This document shows, piece after piece, positions 42,592-51,534 of a stretch of DNA of 64,000 nucleotides. This DNA is from Eubacterium sp. (lineage in GTDB: Bacteria > Bacillota > Clostridia > Oscillospirales > Acutalibacteraceae). Location of the stretch: NCBI GenBank assembly GCA_015655975.1, contig DVEP01000018.1, positions 1-64,000 on the forward strand. Direction: 5' to 3'. Position 1 is the stretch's first letter. Every line of letters begins with the position of its first letter. The position numbers and the translations under genes are program-made. The notes under the pieces were generated by a model that saw nothing but the letters and a program-made list of their open reading frames with translations, was not told the DNA's origin and made no database searches.

Positions 42592-42646
42592 TTGCATTTG
42601 ATATGATTTAAGTATATACTATAACTGTAATCTATAAAATACACAA
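42592..42646. promoter_or_regulatory. Overlapping divergent promoters of pdxY and pdxR
   Basis: Plus strand: TTGCAT (42592-42597), 17 bases, TATACT (42615-42620) for pdxR. Minus strand: TTGTGT (42641-42646), 17 bases, TATAGT (42618-42623) for pdxY. The two -10 elements overlap by three bases. Direct repeats CTATAA (42619-42624 and 42632-42637) lie in the shared segment and may be PdxR sites. Confidence 0.55.
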
Positions 42647-42672
42647 TTTTAAATATTTTTTGAGGTACAGTT

Positions 42673-43950
42673 TTGAAAAAGTATATTGAAATATATGATT
42701 TTTACAAAAACAAAATACAAAACGGCTTTCTGAAAAACGGCGACAAAATGCCGTCTATACGAAAAAGTTCCGAATATCTGAATGTCAGTATCACAACTGT
42801 TACTAACGCGTACTATGCTCTTGCGGCAGACGGTTTCATCATTGCAAAAGCACAAAGCGGTTACTATGTTTCTTACAAAAAAAATAAAGAGTTGCCTGAA
42901 AAACAACCATTTATAAAAAAAGAAAAGATTAAATACGATTTTAAAAGCAACAAAGCGGACGCATCGAGTTTTGACATTAATCTATGGAAAAGATACATTA
43001 AAAACGCATTGAAAAACGACGAACAACTTTTGTCTTACAGTGAAACACAGGGAGAATATGAACTTAGGGCGGCATTGTCCGACTACATAATGAAAAAAAG
43101 AAATATAATTGCACCGCCGCAAAGAATAGTCGTAGGCGCAGGCACAAACAATCTGCTGCTCATTCTTTGTTCACTGATAAAAGACAGGTCAATCGTTTCG
43201 ATACCGGAAAATAAAACTTTTAAAATCGGAGAAAGCATTTTTAAAACATTCGGTTTTGACATTACATACAGAAATAAAAACGCTCAAATCATCTATGTTT
43301 CTCCCTCTCATATGACACGATTCGGCGATGTAATGAGCGTGAAAAGGCGAAAAGAACTTGCAGTCTATTCGGCGAAAAAAAATGCGCTTGTCATAGAAGA
43401 TGACTACGAAAGCGACTTTTTGTACAACACAAAACCGTCGCCGTCCATTTTTACCATGGCTGAAACAGACAATGTAATATATATAGGCTCTTTCTCAAGA
43501 CTTTTGCTTCCCGGAATACGCATTGGTTTTATGGTGTTAAATGAGGAACTTGCCGATTTATACAACAAACACAAAGACGAGTTTGTACAATTCGCATCTA
43601 AAACAGAACAAATAGCACTTTGCAGTTACATACGAGACGGGCATCTGTATTCTCAAACAAGGAAAATAAGAAGGATATATACAGCAAAAACAAAAGAACT
43701 TGAAAACTGTATGAAAAAAGAATTTAAACATTCAAAAATTAAAATCAGTGAAAACGGACTTCAGCTTTCAATTAAAACAAGTTGCAGTAAAAGTCCTCAA
43801 GAAGTAAAAGAACTGATGGAAAAATACTCTTTTTCTGCAATCACAGACAGTTTTTCAGACGGTAATATATGTTTAATACTGTATTCATCGGGAGTAAATG
43901 CAGAAAACTTTATACAAGCGGCTCAAATATTAAAAAAAATCCTTAAATAG
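42673..43950 (+). CDS. pdxR: MocR/PdxR-type GntR-aminotransferase regulator
   Basis: A 425-residue PLP-responsive transcription factor. The N-terminal GntR winged helix is about residues 1-70 (LKNGDKMPSIRKSSEYLNVSITTVTNAYYAL). An aminotransferase-like domain follows, with the PLP motif IYIGSFSRLLLPGIRIGFM. At the position where a Lys usually binds PLP (normally SFSKTL) the text is SFSRLL, so the Schiff-base lysine appears replaced by Arg. TTG at 42673 is the start, with GAGGT before it. Divergence from pdxY and the ECF gene indicates B6 control. Confidence 0.85.
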   Translation: MKKYIEIYDFYKNKIQNGFLKNGDKMPSIRKSSEYLNVSITTVTNAYYALAADGFIIAKAQSGYYVSYKKNKELPEKQPFIKKEKIKYDFKSNKADASSFDINLWKRYIKNALKNDEQLLSYSETQGEYELRAALSDYIMKKRNIIAPPQRIVVGAGTNNLLLILCSLIKDRSIVSIPENKTFKIGESIFKTFGFDITYRNKNAQIIYVSPSHMTRFGDVMSVKRRKELAVYSAKKNALVIEDDYESDFLYNTKPSPSIFTMAETDNVIYIGSFSRLLLPGIRIGFMVLNEELADLYNKHKDEFVQFASKTEQIALCSYIRDGHLYSQTRKIRRIYTAKTKELENCMKKEFKHSKIKISENGLQLSIKTSCSKSPQEVKELMEKYSFSAITDSFSDGNICLILYSSGVNAENFIQAAQILKKILK

Positions 43951-43952
43951 AA

Positions 43953-44004
43953 AAACTCGAATGACTCGGTTTGTTAAATCAACGCACCTTGTACATTCGA
44001 GTTT
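43953..44004. terminator. Long inverted repeat between converging pdxR and lipoprotein genes
   Basis: AAACTCGAATG (43953-43963) and CATTCGAGTTT (43994-44004) are perfect 11-bp arms around a 30-base loop with its own small pairing (GGTTTGTT with AACGCACC). A T-rich stretch follows on the plus strand, giving a likely bidirectional terminator. Confidence 0.6.
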
Positions 44005-44010
44005 AAATTT

Positions 44011-44913
44011 TTATAATTCCTTGACAGAAATTTGCTTATAGTTACCGTCTGAATATGTGATGTTTACTTTTGAATTGTCGCTTTCATCAACTGCCCAAAC
44101 TATAGAGTTTTTAAATATTTCAAATCTTTCATCTGTACACTCGGGTGCTTCTTCATCAACAATGGTCAAACATTCTTCCGAATAGTCGTCATTTACTTTG
44201 TCCTGCAAAGTTTGACCGAAATATCTAAGACCGTTTCCGCCGTTCTTTACGCTTTCTGAATATGGGTCAAAAAAGTAGTATTTATCGTCAATTTCAACTG
44301 CACTCCAAACTGCGTATGCCCCGTCTTTCGTTGAGCCTATTATATGAGTAGCATTAATTCCGCTTTGAATTAAAATATACTCAAAAGCAGACGAAACTGC
44401 CGAACTTTGACCTGAATTATTCATAATAGCCGTATATGAATTTCCTGTCTGCGTTTTATCTTTTATTGACTGAGCAAAATATTTGTAAATATTCATAACA
44501 AAAAGAACATCACTGTTTTTTGCCGTTTCTTTCGCAGTTTTAATGATTGAATTACATTTATCAGAAAAGTTCTTTACAAGTGTTTTATGTTCCTCAACAC
44601 TGTTTTTGTACGATATATCGTAGATTTCGTTTTTCTCATTGTATCTTATATAGTCAACAAGATTTATAAGCGGGAATTGAGATTTTAAAAGCAAATTCAC
44701 ATCGTATTCAATATCTTTACTGAAATCAACTGTTTCTTCGCCCTGCATTATTGCTTTGCACACGCTTTTGTACGCTTTTACAACATCGGACTGCATTTCA
44801 ATATTTGAATCGAGAGTTATATCTAAAGAAGATTTACCGTTGCTTGCCGAACAACCTGCAAAAACAGTAAAAATTATCGCTGCCGATAAAAATACGCTTA
44901 AAAATTTTTTCAT
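44011..44913 (-). CDS. Lipoprotein with a degenerate transglutaminase-like domain
   Basis: A 300-residue lipoprotein with lipobox VFAGC (Cys21). A region at about 165-220 keeps the outline of the transglutaminase fold: GQSSAVSSAFEYILIQSGINATHIIGS, then YAVWSAVEIDDKYYFFDPYS. The catalytic Cys position holds Ser170 and the His position Ala201; only Asp216 remains. It is probably non-catalytic, a binding or structural domain. Its start overlaps the stop of the upstream radical SAM gene (ATGA). Confidence 0.7.
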   Translation of the reverse strand: MKKFLSVFLSAAIIFTVFAGCSASNGKSSLDITLDSNIEMQSDVVKAYKSVCKAIMQGEETVDFSKDIEYDVNLLLKSQFPLINLVDYIRYNEKNEIYDISYKNSVEEHKTLVKNFSDKCNSIIKTAKETAKNSDVLFVMNIYKYFAQSIKDKTQTGNSYTAIMNNSGQSSAVSSAFEYILIQSGINATHIIGSTKDGAYAVWSAVEIDDKYYFFDPYSESVKNGGNGLRYFGQTLQDKVNDDYSEECLTIVDEEAPECTDERFEIFKNSIVWAVDESDNSKVNITYSDGNYKQISVKEL

Positions 44914-45998
44914 ATATTACCTCTGTTTAAAGCTCTTATTTTTTCTATATTCTCCGAGAAAAACTTTTTGTAAGCGTCGCAATAATCAATATCTTGCGCA
45001 GTTCTTTTACAACCACACGCTCTGCAAATGCTGAAATATGCGCAATTTTTGCACTTTTCTGGAAACACAAAAGACTCTTTCACAAAATCTTGAGCTTTTT
45101 TTGTTTTTTCAAGTTCAATAAAAGATTTTTCATTTATATTGCCCAAAAGCCACTCATCCGTACAATAAAAATCGCACGGATAGACGCTCCCGTCGCCTTC
45201 AACAACAAACTGCCTTGAACAAAAGCCGTTCATACCGCACTGCTCGGCGTGTTTGCCCGAAGCCAAAAGAAAATAGTTGTCAAACTGTCTTATACTTACT
45301 TTGTTTCCTCTTGTAATATCATTATAGTACAGTCTGAAAGCTTTTTCAAGAAAATAGCCGTAGTCAAAAACGCTCATATATATATCGTCGCTTTGCCTTT
45401 CATACCCAAAAGGAGAAAGACCTGCTATATACTGAAAATAATTGATTGAATTTTGTTTAAAAAATCTATAACTGTCCCTTACGGTATCAGCAGTATATTT
45501 TGTCAAAACGGCAAGCACATTGAACTGAACTTCGTACTTTTTCAACAGGTTTATACAATTCATCACATCTTCAAAAGACTCTTTTTTATTCGAATAAACT
45601 CTGTACTTGTTCTGTTCTTTATTTCCGTCCAGCGAAACGCCGACAAGAAAATTGTTCTTTTTGAAAAATTCGCACCATTCATCATTTATGAGAGTGCCGT
45701 TTGTTTGAAAACAATAGTTAATCCCGGCGCCCTTACTGTTGTTCTTACTTACAAAATCTACAAAGTCTTTGTAAAATGAAATACCGGCAAGCGAAGGCTC
45801 TCCGCCCTGAAAAGTAAAATATACATCCGTACTTTTCGCATAGTCAAGCGCGGACAATATTATATTGTGAGATGTTTCTTCAGTCATATATCCTTTTGAA
45901 AAGGACTGTCTTTGACTTGCGAGTGAATTGTAAAAACAGTATTCACAACTCAAATTACAATTGCTTGATGATGGTTTTAACATTACTGAAACAGACAA
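44910..45998 (-). CDS. Radical SAM/SPASM enzyme, anaerobic sulfatase-maturase type
   Basis: A 362-residue enzyme. The N-terminal 4Fe-4S motif is NCNLSCEYCFY (Cys14, Cys18, Cys21), followed by FTFQGGEPSLAG and QTNGTLI. A C-terminal SPASM region has clustered cysteines (QCGMNGFCSRQF, VYPCDFYC, CKNCAYFSICRACGCKR) that would bind two auxiliary clusters. Pattern and length match anaerobic sulfatase-maturing enzymes, which convert Cys or Ser to formylglycine. No sulfatase gene lies in the window. It is coupled to the lipoprotein gene and starts 4 bases after the antiporter stop. Confidence 0.8.
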   Translation of the reverse strand: MSVSVMLKPSSSNCNLSCEYCFYNSLASQRQSFSKGYMTEETSHNIILSALDYAKSTDVYFTFQGGEPSLAGISFYKDFVDFVSKNNSKGAGINYCFQTNGTLINDEWCEFFKKNNFLVGVSLDGNKEQNKYRVYSNKKESFEDVMNCINLLKKYEVQFNVLAVLTKYTADTVRDSYRFFKQNSINYFQYIAGLSPFGYERQSDDIYMSVFDYGYFLEKAFRLYYNDITRGNKVSIRQFDNYFLLASGKHAEQCGMNGFCSRQFVVEGDGSVYPCDFYCTDEWLLGNINEKSFIELEKTKKAQDFVKESFVFPEKCKNCAYFSICRACGCKRTAQDIDYCDAYKKFFSENIEKIRALNRGNI

Positions 45999-46002
45999 TT
46001 TT

Positions 46003-47196
46003 TTATCCCTCTGATTTTAGTTCTTTCTTTTTATCTTTTTCATAAATAAGTTTTAAAAATATAGGTGTTATCACAGATGAAATTATGATAAGAATTATGA
46101 CGCAAGTGAAAAACTTTGGTGAAAGCAAGCCTGCGTCAAAACCTTTTTGTGCAACTATAAGTGCAACCTCTCCCCTTGTCATCATACCTATACCTATTTT
46201 TAAACTATCATTCCACGAGAATTTCATCAACTTTGAAATTCCGCCGCATCCTATGATTTTGCTTACCAAAGCAACCAAAACAAACGCAAGCGTAAACAGT
46301 AAAATTTTAGAATCTATACCGCGTATATCTGTTTTCAAACCTATGCTTGCGAAAAACACAGGCCCGAAAATCATATATGAATTAGTGTCAAGTTTTGTTT
46401 CAATATAAGGTGCGTCTTTCAAATTTGACAGAATTACACCTGCGACAAATGCGCCTGTAATATCCGCTATGCCGAAATATCTTTCTGCGACATACGACAT
46501 AGCAAAACAAAATACCAGACTGAAAATAGAAATTCTTCTCGTATGCGGCCAGCGTTTATTAATGAATTTGAAAACACGATATATTATTTCTCCGACAACA
46601 AAAGCAAGAACGAAGAACAGCACGGTTTTCCAAATGACTGTAACGGGTTTTGTACTCGTATCTTTCATTCCTATAACAAATGTTAAAACAATGATGCCTA
46701 TTACATCATCTATTATCGCGGCGCTCATTATCGTTGTACCGACCTCGGTTTTTATCTTGCCGAGTTCTTTAAGCGTCTGAGCCGTTATGGATACAGATGT
46801 TGCAGTTAAAATAACACCTATAAAAACAGCGCTCAAAAACTTCTCGTCACCGAACGGAGCAAAGCCGTAAAAAAGCGAATACAACAAATAGCCGAAACAA
46901 AGTGGCACAAAAACACCGCAAAGCGCTATCAAAAACGCTTTGAAACCTGTTTTTTTAATATCTTCTATATTTGTTTCAATACCCGCGCTGAACATCAAAA
47001 GCACAACGCCTATTTCGGCGAAAACTTTAATATAGTCGCTGATTTGCACTATTCCGAGCAAACTCGGTCCGATTACAATACCTGCCAATATTTCCCCTGC
47101 AACCTGAGGTATCTTCACTTTTCTTGCAAGTATTCCGAAAACTTTTGAAAAAACAATTATGAACGCTAAATCTCTTAAAATTGAATACAAGTCCAA
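46003..47196 (-). CDS. CPA2-family cation:proton antiporter
   Basis: A 397-residue membrane protein with about 12 helices (GEILAGIVIGPSLLGI, SAAIIDDVIGIIVLTFVIG with the ion-binding Asp pair, FGIADITGAFVAGVILSN, GMMTRGEVALIVAQKG). It resembles Na+/H+ or K+/H+ antiporters of the Kef/NapA type without a C-terminal TrkA domain. The start is TTG 47196 with AAAGGAGG before it. It heads a possible three-gene operon with the radical SAM and lipoprotein genes. Confidence 0.9.
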   Translation of the reverse strand: MDLYSILRDLAFIIVFSKVFGILARKVKIPQVAGEILAGIVIGPSLLGIVQISDYIKVFAEIGVVLLMFSAGIETNIEDIKKTGFKAFLIALCGVFVPLCFGYLLYSLFYGFAPFGDEKFLSAVFIGVILTATSVSITAQTLKELGKIKTEVGTTIMSAAIIDDVIGIIVLTFVIGMKDTSTKPVTVIWKTVLFFVLAFVVGEIIYRVFKFINKRWPHTRRISIFSLVFCFAMSYVAERYFGIADITGAFVAGVILSNLKDAPYIETKLDTNSYMIFGPVFFASIGLKTDIRGIDSKILLFTLAFVLVALVSKIIGCGGISKLMKFSWNDSLKIGIGMMTRGEVALIVAQKGFDAGLLSPKFFTCVIILIIISSVITPIFLKLIYEKDKKKELKSEG

Positions 47197-47223
47197 ACAA
47201 ACAGCCTCCTTTAAACCGAGTAT

Positions 47224-47252
47224 ATTATAAATCTATCAAAAACAAATTGCAA
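47224..47252 (-). promoter_or_regulatory. Promoter of the antiporter/radical SAM operon
   Basis: Minus strand TTGCAA (47247-47252), 17-base spacer, TATAAT (47224-47229), about 28 bases before the TTG start. Confidence 0.65.
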
Positions 47253-47277
47253 CAAACAATAACAGTAATATTTCACA

Positions 47278-47306
47278 TTGACATTTTACCTTTTTAAATA
47301 TATCAT
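47278..47306 (+). promoter_or_regulatory. Promoter of mnmA-cysK
   Basis: TTGACA (47278-47283), 17-base spacer, TATCAT (47301-47306), about 38 bases before the mnmA ATG. Confidence 0.6.
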
Positions 47307-47344
47307 AAATAAGAATAATATTATTATAAAATACGGTGATTTAT

Positions 47345-48376
47345 ATGAAAAAAGTTGCAATAGCAATGAGCGGCGGCGTAGATTCTTCAGCAGCTGCGGC
47401 AATTTTAAAAGAAAACGGTATGCTGCCAGTCGGCGCAATGCTTAAAATTTTAGAAAACAACAATAAAAAAGATGTTGAGGACGCTGAAAATATTTGCAAA
47501 AAACTTGATATAGATTTCAATTTAATAGACAAAGTAAACGAGTTCAGCGAAAAAGTGATGAAACCGTTTGCGAAAATCTATGAAAACGGAGCCACTCCGA
47601 ATCCCTGTGTTATATGCAATAAAGAAATTAAATTCAAATATATAATCGAATTTGCAAACGAAAACAATATAGAGAAAATTGCCACGGGGCACTATGTTGA
47701 AACAGAGTTTTCAAACGGAAGATATTTATTAAAAAGAGCAAAATATGACAGAAAAGACCAATCCTATGTTCTCTACACGCTCAATCAGGAAACATTGTCA
47801 CGATGTATATTCCCTCTCGGAAAATTTTCAAAAGAAGAAATACGCGAACTTGCCGAAAATGCAGGACTTGCAGTAGCGAGAAAAAAAGACTCACAGGACA
47901 TTTGCTTTGTCCCGAACGGTAAATATTCCGATGTAATAAAAAAAATTACAAAAAAAGAATACCCTTTCGGAAATTTCATTGATGAAAACGGAAATATTTT
48001 AGGCGAGCACAAAGGAATAATCAACTATACAACAGGACAGAGAAAAGGTCTCGGTCTTGCCTTACCGCAACCGATGTATGTTAAATACAAAAACACAGAA
48101 AAAAACGAAGTCGTACTTTGTACAAACGACAGTCTTTTTTCAAACTCATTAGACGCAACTGACATTAACTTTATTCCGTTTGACAAACTCGACGCGCCGT
48201 TACGGTGCAAAGCAAAAACAAGATACAATCAAAAAGAACAGGACGCAACTGTTTTTCAAACAGACGACAACAAAATTCATATAGAATTTGACCAAAAACA
48301 AAGAGCAATCACAAAAGGTCAGTCTGTCGTTTTATACGACGGAGAATACCTTTTGGGAGGAGGAATAATTTTATGA
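47345..48376 (+). CDS. mnmA: tRNA-specific 2-thiouridylase MnmA
   Basis: A 343-residue enzyme that adds sulfur to U34 of Lys, Glu and Gln tRNAs. The P-loop is MSGGVDSSAAAAIL, catalytic cysteines occur in NPCVICNKEIKFK and SQDICFVPNG, and the tRNA-binding text is ATGHYV and GQRKGLGLALPQPMYV. ATG 47345 is chosen over GTG 47336 because GGTGA can then serve as Shine-Dalgarno. Its stop overlaps the cysK start (ATGA). Confidence 0.95.
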   Translation: MKKVAIAMSGGVDSSAAAAILKENGMLPVGAMLKILENNNKKDVEDAENICKKLDIDFNLIDKVNEFSEKVMKPFAKIYENGATPNPCVICNKEIKFKYIIEFANENNIEKIATGHYVETEFSNGRYLLKRAKYDRKDQSYVLYTLNQETLSRCIFPLGKFSKEEIRELAENAGLAVARKKDSQDICFVPNGKYSDVIKKITKKEYPFGNFIDENGNILGEHKGIINYTTGQRKGLGLALPQPMYVKYKNTEKNEVVLCTNDSLFSNSLDATDINFIPFDKLDAPLRCKAKTRYNQKEQDATVFQTDDNKIHIEFDQKQRAITKGQSVVLYDGEYLLGGGIIL

Positions 48377-49293
48377 AAATAAACAATTCAATAAATGAAT
48401 TGGTAGGAAAAACACCTCTTTTAAGGCTTAACAACATTGAAAAAATGTTTGATACAAAATCAAAAATCATAGCAAAACTTGAGTGCTTCAATCCCGCCGG
48501 TTCGGCAAAAGACCGAGCAGCGCTGTCTATGATAGACGAAGCAGAAAAGAAAGGTATATTAAAAAAAGGCGCAACGATTGTTGAACCGACAAGCGGAAAC
48601 ACAGGAATAGCACTTGCGTCAATAGGTATATCAAGAGGATACAAAGTTATTTTAACAATGCCGGAAACAATGAGCGTAGAAAGGCAAATGCTTTTAAAAG
48701 CTTACGGTGCAAAAATCGTATTGACACCCGGCAGCAAAGGAATGGCAGGCGCAGTTGAAGAAAGCGATCGTATATGCAATGAAACTGAAAACGCCGTTAT
48801 TTTAGGACAGTTTGATAACTCCGACAATCCGCTTGCGCACTACGAAACAACAGGACCCGAAATTTTTGACGACACAGACGGAAAAATAGATATTTTTATA
48901 GCGGGAATAGGTACAGGCGGTACAATAAGCGGTATAGGAAGGTATTTGAAAGAAAAAAACAAAAACATAAAAATAATAGGAATTGAGCCTGAAAGTTCGC
49001 CCGTTATTACAAAAGGGATAAGCGGAGCTCATAAAATTCAAGGTATAGGCGCAAACTTTGTTCCTAAAAATTTGGATTTAAGCGTATGCGACGAAATTGT
49101 TACGGTTTCAAACGAAAATGCACTTTCAATGGGAAATACAGTTGCAAAAAGCGAAGGCCTGCTGATAGGTATATCTTCAGGCGCTGCGGTAAGCGCTGCC
49201 GTTGAAATTGCCAAAAAGGAAAAAGACAAAAACATTGTTGTACTCTTACCTGACGGCGGAGAAAAATATTTATCCACAGAAATGTATAAATAA
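48373..49293 (+). CDS. cysK: Cysteine synthase (O-acetylserine sulfhydrylase)
   Basis: A 306-residue PLP enzyme making cysteine from O-acetylserine and sulfide. The PLP lysine is in NPAGSAKDRAAL, the substrate loop is EPTSGNTGIALAS, the phosphate-binding loop GTGGTISGIGRY and the C-terminal serine region GISSGAAVSAA. Translational overlap with mnmA links cysteine supply with tRNA thiolation, though the tie may simply be co-transcription. No T-box leader is present in front of it. Confidence 0.95.
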   Translation: MKINNSINELVGKTPLLRLNNIEKMFDTKSKIIAKLECFNPAGSAKDRAALSMIDEAEKKGILKKGATIVEPTSGNTGIALASIGISRGYKVILTMPETMSVERQMLLKAYGAKIVLTPGSKGMAGAVEESDRICNETENAVILGQFDNSDNPLAHYETTGPEIFDDTDGKIDIFIAGIGTGGTISGIGRYLKEKNKNIKIIGIEPESSPVITKGISGAHKIQGIGANFVPKNLDLSVCDEIVTVSNENALSMGNTVAKSEGLLIGISSGAAVSAAVEIAKKEKDKNIVVLLPDGGEKYLSTEMYK

Positions 49294-49330
49294 ATTAATA
49301 TACTAAATAATATGCCGACAATATATAAAC

Positions 49331-49365
49331 AAAAAAGCGAAGTCTGTGACTTCGCTTTTTTGTTT
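49331..49365. terminator. Bidirectional terminator between cysK and groEL
   Basis: AAAAGCGAAGT and ACTTCGCTTTT form a perfect 11-bp stem with a 5-base loop and T-runs on both strands. Confidence 0.92.
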
Positions 49366-49385
49366 GTTATATTTAAAATTGTTTA

Positions 49386-51023
49386 TCAGTACATTCCGCC
49401 CTGAGATGCAGCTGCCATTGCTGCTGCCTGTGCTGCGTCTGCCTGAGGGTCTTTAATGTCTGTTACAAGACTCTCTGTTGTAAGAACCATAGCCGCAACA
49501 GACGCTGCATTTTGAAGTGCAGACCTTGTAACTTTAGCAGGGTCAACAATTCCCTCGGAAATCATATCGCCGTACTCACCTGTTGCAAAGTTGAGACCAT
49601 AGCCGACATCTGAATTTTTAATCTTTTCTACAATTACAGAACCTTCAAGACCTGCGTTAAGAGCAATTTGACGGATAGGTTCTTCAAGCGCTTTAAGAAC
49701 GATTGAAACACCTGTTTTAAAGTCTGCGTCTTCGTTGTCAAGAAGTTTCTCAACAGCAGGAATTGCATTGATGAGAGCAACGCCGCCGCCTGCTACTATA
49801 CCTTCTTCAACTGCGGCTTTAGTTGCTGCAAGAGCGTCTTCTATTCTGAGTTTCTTTTCTTTCATTTCTGTTTCTGTTGCCGCACCGACTTTGATTACAG
49901 CAACACCGCCTGCCAATTTAGCAAGTCTTTCCTGAAGTTTTTCACGGTCAAATTCAGAAGTTGATGCTTCGATAGCATTTTTAATTTGACCTACTCTTGC
50001 TTTAATTTCGTCTGAATTGCCTGCGCCGTCAACAATAATAGTATTTTCTTTTGTTACTTTAACCTGACGAGCCTGACCGAGCATATCTACAGTTGTGTCT
50101 TTAAGTTCAAGACCGAGGTCGGAACTTACAACTGTACCGCCTGTAAGAACAGCAATATCCTGAAGCATATCTTTTCTTCTGTCGCCGAATCCGGGAGCTT
50201 TTACGCAAACGCAGGTAAATGTACCTCTGAGTTTATTGAGAAGAATTGTCTGCAATGCTTCGCCCTCAACATCTTCTGCAACAATAACAAGTTTTTTGCC
50301 TGCTTTAACGATTTGTTCAAGCAACGGAAGAACTTCCTGAATAGAAGAAATCTTCTTGTCTGTAATGAGAAGAAGAGCGTCGTCAATAACTGCTTCCATC
50401 TTATCTGTATCTGTAACCATATACGGTGAAATATATCCGCGGTCAAACTGCATGCCCTCTACAACTTCGCAAGTTGTATTTGCAGTTTTGCTTTCTTCAA
50501 TAGTAATAACGCCGTCTGAAGAAACTTTTTCCATAGCCTCGGCAATAAGTTTGCCTACATATTCATCTGCTGCGGAAACTGTTGCTACACGGGCAATATC
50601 GTCGTTGTCTTTAACCTGACGGGAATTTGCTTTAACTGCGTCAACTGTTGATTCTACCGCAGCCTGAATACCCTTTTTAACTGCCATCGGGTTTGCACCT
50701 GCTGCAACATTTTTCATACCTTCTCTTACAAGTGCCTGAGCAAGAAGTGTTGCAGTTGTTGTACCGTCGCCTGCATCATCATTAGTTTTGCTTGAAACTT
50801 CCTTGACAAGTTGAGCGCCCATATTCTCAAAAGCGTTTTCAAGTTCAATTTCTTTTGCGATTGTTACACCGTCATTTGTGATTAACGGAGCGCCGTATTT
50901 TTTGTCAAGAACCACATTTCTGCCTTTCGGTCCAAGTGTGATTTTAACTGTATTTGCAAGTTTATCTATACCTGCCTGAAGAGCTTTTCTCGCTTCTTCG
51001 CCGAAAATAATATCTTTAGCCAT
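49386..51023 (-). CDS. groEL: Chaperonin GroEL
   Basis: The 60-kDa chaperonin, 545 residues, which folds proteins in the GroES-capped ring. Characteristic text: TLGPKGRNVVLDKKYGAPLITNDGVTIAKEI, the ATP motif DGTTTATLLAQAL and AAVEEGIVAGGG. The C-terminus ends QGGMY. It follows groES by 14 bases under CIRCE control. Confidence 0.98.
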   Translation of the reverse strand: MAKDIIFGEEARKALQAGIDKLANTVKITLGPKGRNVVLDKKYGAPLITNDGVTIAKEIELENAFENMGAQLVKEVSSKTNDDAGDGTTTATLLAQALVREGMKNVAAGANPMAVKKGIQAAVESTVDAVKANSRQVKDNDDIARVATVSAADEYVGKLIAEAMEKVSSDGVITIEESKTANTTCEVVEGMQFDRGYISPYMVTDTDKMEAVIDDALLLITDKKISSIQEVLPLLEQIVKAGKKLVIVAEDVEGEALQTILLNKLRGTFTCVCVKAPGFGDRRKDMLQDIAVLTGGTVVSSDLGLELKDTTVDMLGQARQVKVTKENTIIVDGAGNSDEIKARVGQIKNAIEASTSEFDREKLQERLAKLAGGVAVIKVGAATETEMKEKKLRIEDALAATKAAVEEGIVAGGGVALINAIPAVEKLLDNEDADFKTGVSIVLKALEEPIRQIALNAGLEGSVIVEKIKNSDVGYGLNFATGEYGDMISEGIVDPAKVTRSALQNAASVAAMVLTTESLVTDIKDPQADAAQAAAMAAASQGGMY

Positions 51024-51037
51024 TTAATATCTCCCCC

Positions 51038-51322
51038 TTATTCTACAACAGCAAGAATTTCGCTTTGCTTAACAATAGTGAACTTTTCTCCGTCCACTTT
51101 GATTTCTGTTCCGGAATATTTGCTTGTAATTACTTTGTCGCCGACTTTAACGAACATTTCAACCGTTTCGCCGTCAACCTTTCCGCCCGGACCTACCGCA
51201 ATTACTTCTGCAATTTCAGGTTTTTCCTGAGCTGATGCGGTAAGAAGGATACCGCTTTTTGTTGTTTCCTCTGCTTTAACAGTTTTGACAAGAACTCTGT
51301 CTGCAAGGGGTTTAATAGTCAT
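51038..51322 (-). CDS. groES: Co-chaperonin GroES
   Basis: The 94-residue lid of the chaperonin, starting at ATG 51322 (MTIKPLADRVLVK) after AGAGGTGAC; the frame extends to 51355 without a better site. Mobile loop text is AEETTKSGILLTASAQEKP and the core GDKVITSKYSGTEI. First gene of the groESL operon. Confidence 0.97.
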   Translation of the reverse strand: MTIKPLADRVLVKTVKAEETTKSGILLTASAQEKPEIAEVIAVGPGGKVDGETVEMFVKVGDKVITSKYSGTEIKVDGEKFTIVKQSEILAVVE

Positions 51323-51359
51323 AATTGTCACCTCTATAAAAAATTCATTTACCAATTTA

Positions 51360-51386
51360 TTAGCACTCTCTTCTCTCGAGTGCTAA
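51360..51386. promoter_or_regulatory. CIRCE element (HrcA operator) of groESL
   Basis: TTAGCACTC (51360-51368), nine bases, GAGTGCTAA (51378-51386) matches the CIRCE consensus perfectly. It is the binding site of the heat-shock repressor HrcA, whose gene is not in the window. Confidence 0.97.
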
Positions 51387-51390
51387 CTAT

Positions 51391-51418
51391 ATTTTAGCAA
51401 ATAATTTCCATTTGTCAA
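51391..51418 (-). promoter_or_regulatory. Sigma-A promoter of groESL
   Basis: Minus strand TTGACA (51413-51418), 16-base spacer, TAAAAT (51391-51396). CIRCE lies immediately downstream over the expected transcription start. Confidence 0.75.
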
Positions 51419-51534
51419 TAGTATTCATAATTTTTTAAAAAAATAACCTATATTTTTAATATCAGAGTACAAAAACATTCTCCACATCAATATTTGTTAC
51501 ATAAATTGACAAAAAATAAAAATATCTTGCTAAA

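Noticed and set aside
44011..44913. CTDER in the lipoprotein as a formylglycine motif
   Set aside because: Sulfatase targets need C/S-x-P-S/A-x-x-R-type context with a proline; this stretch lacks it.
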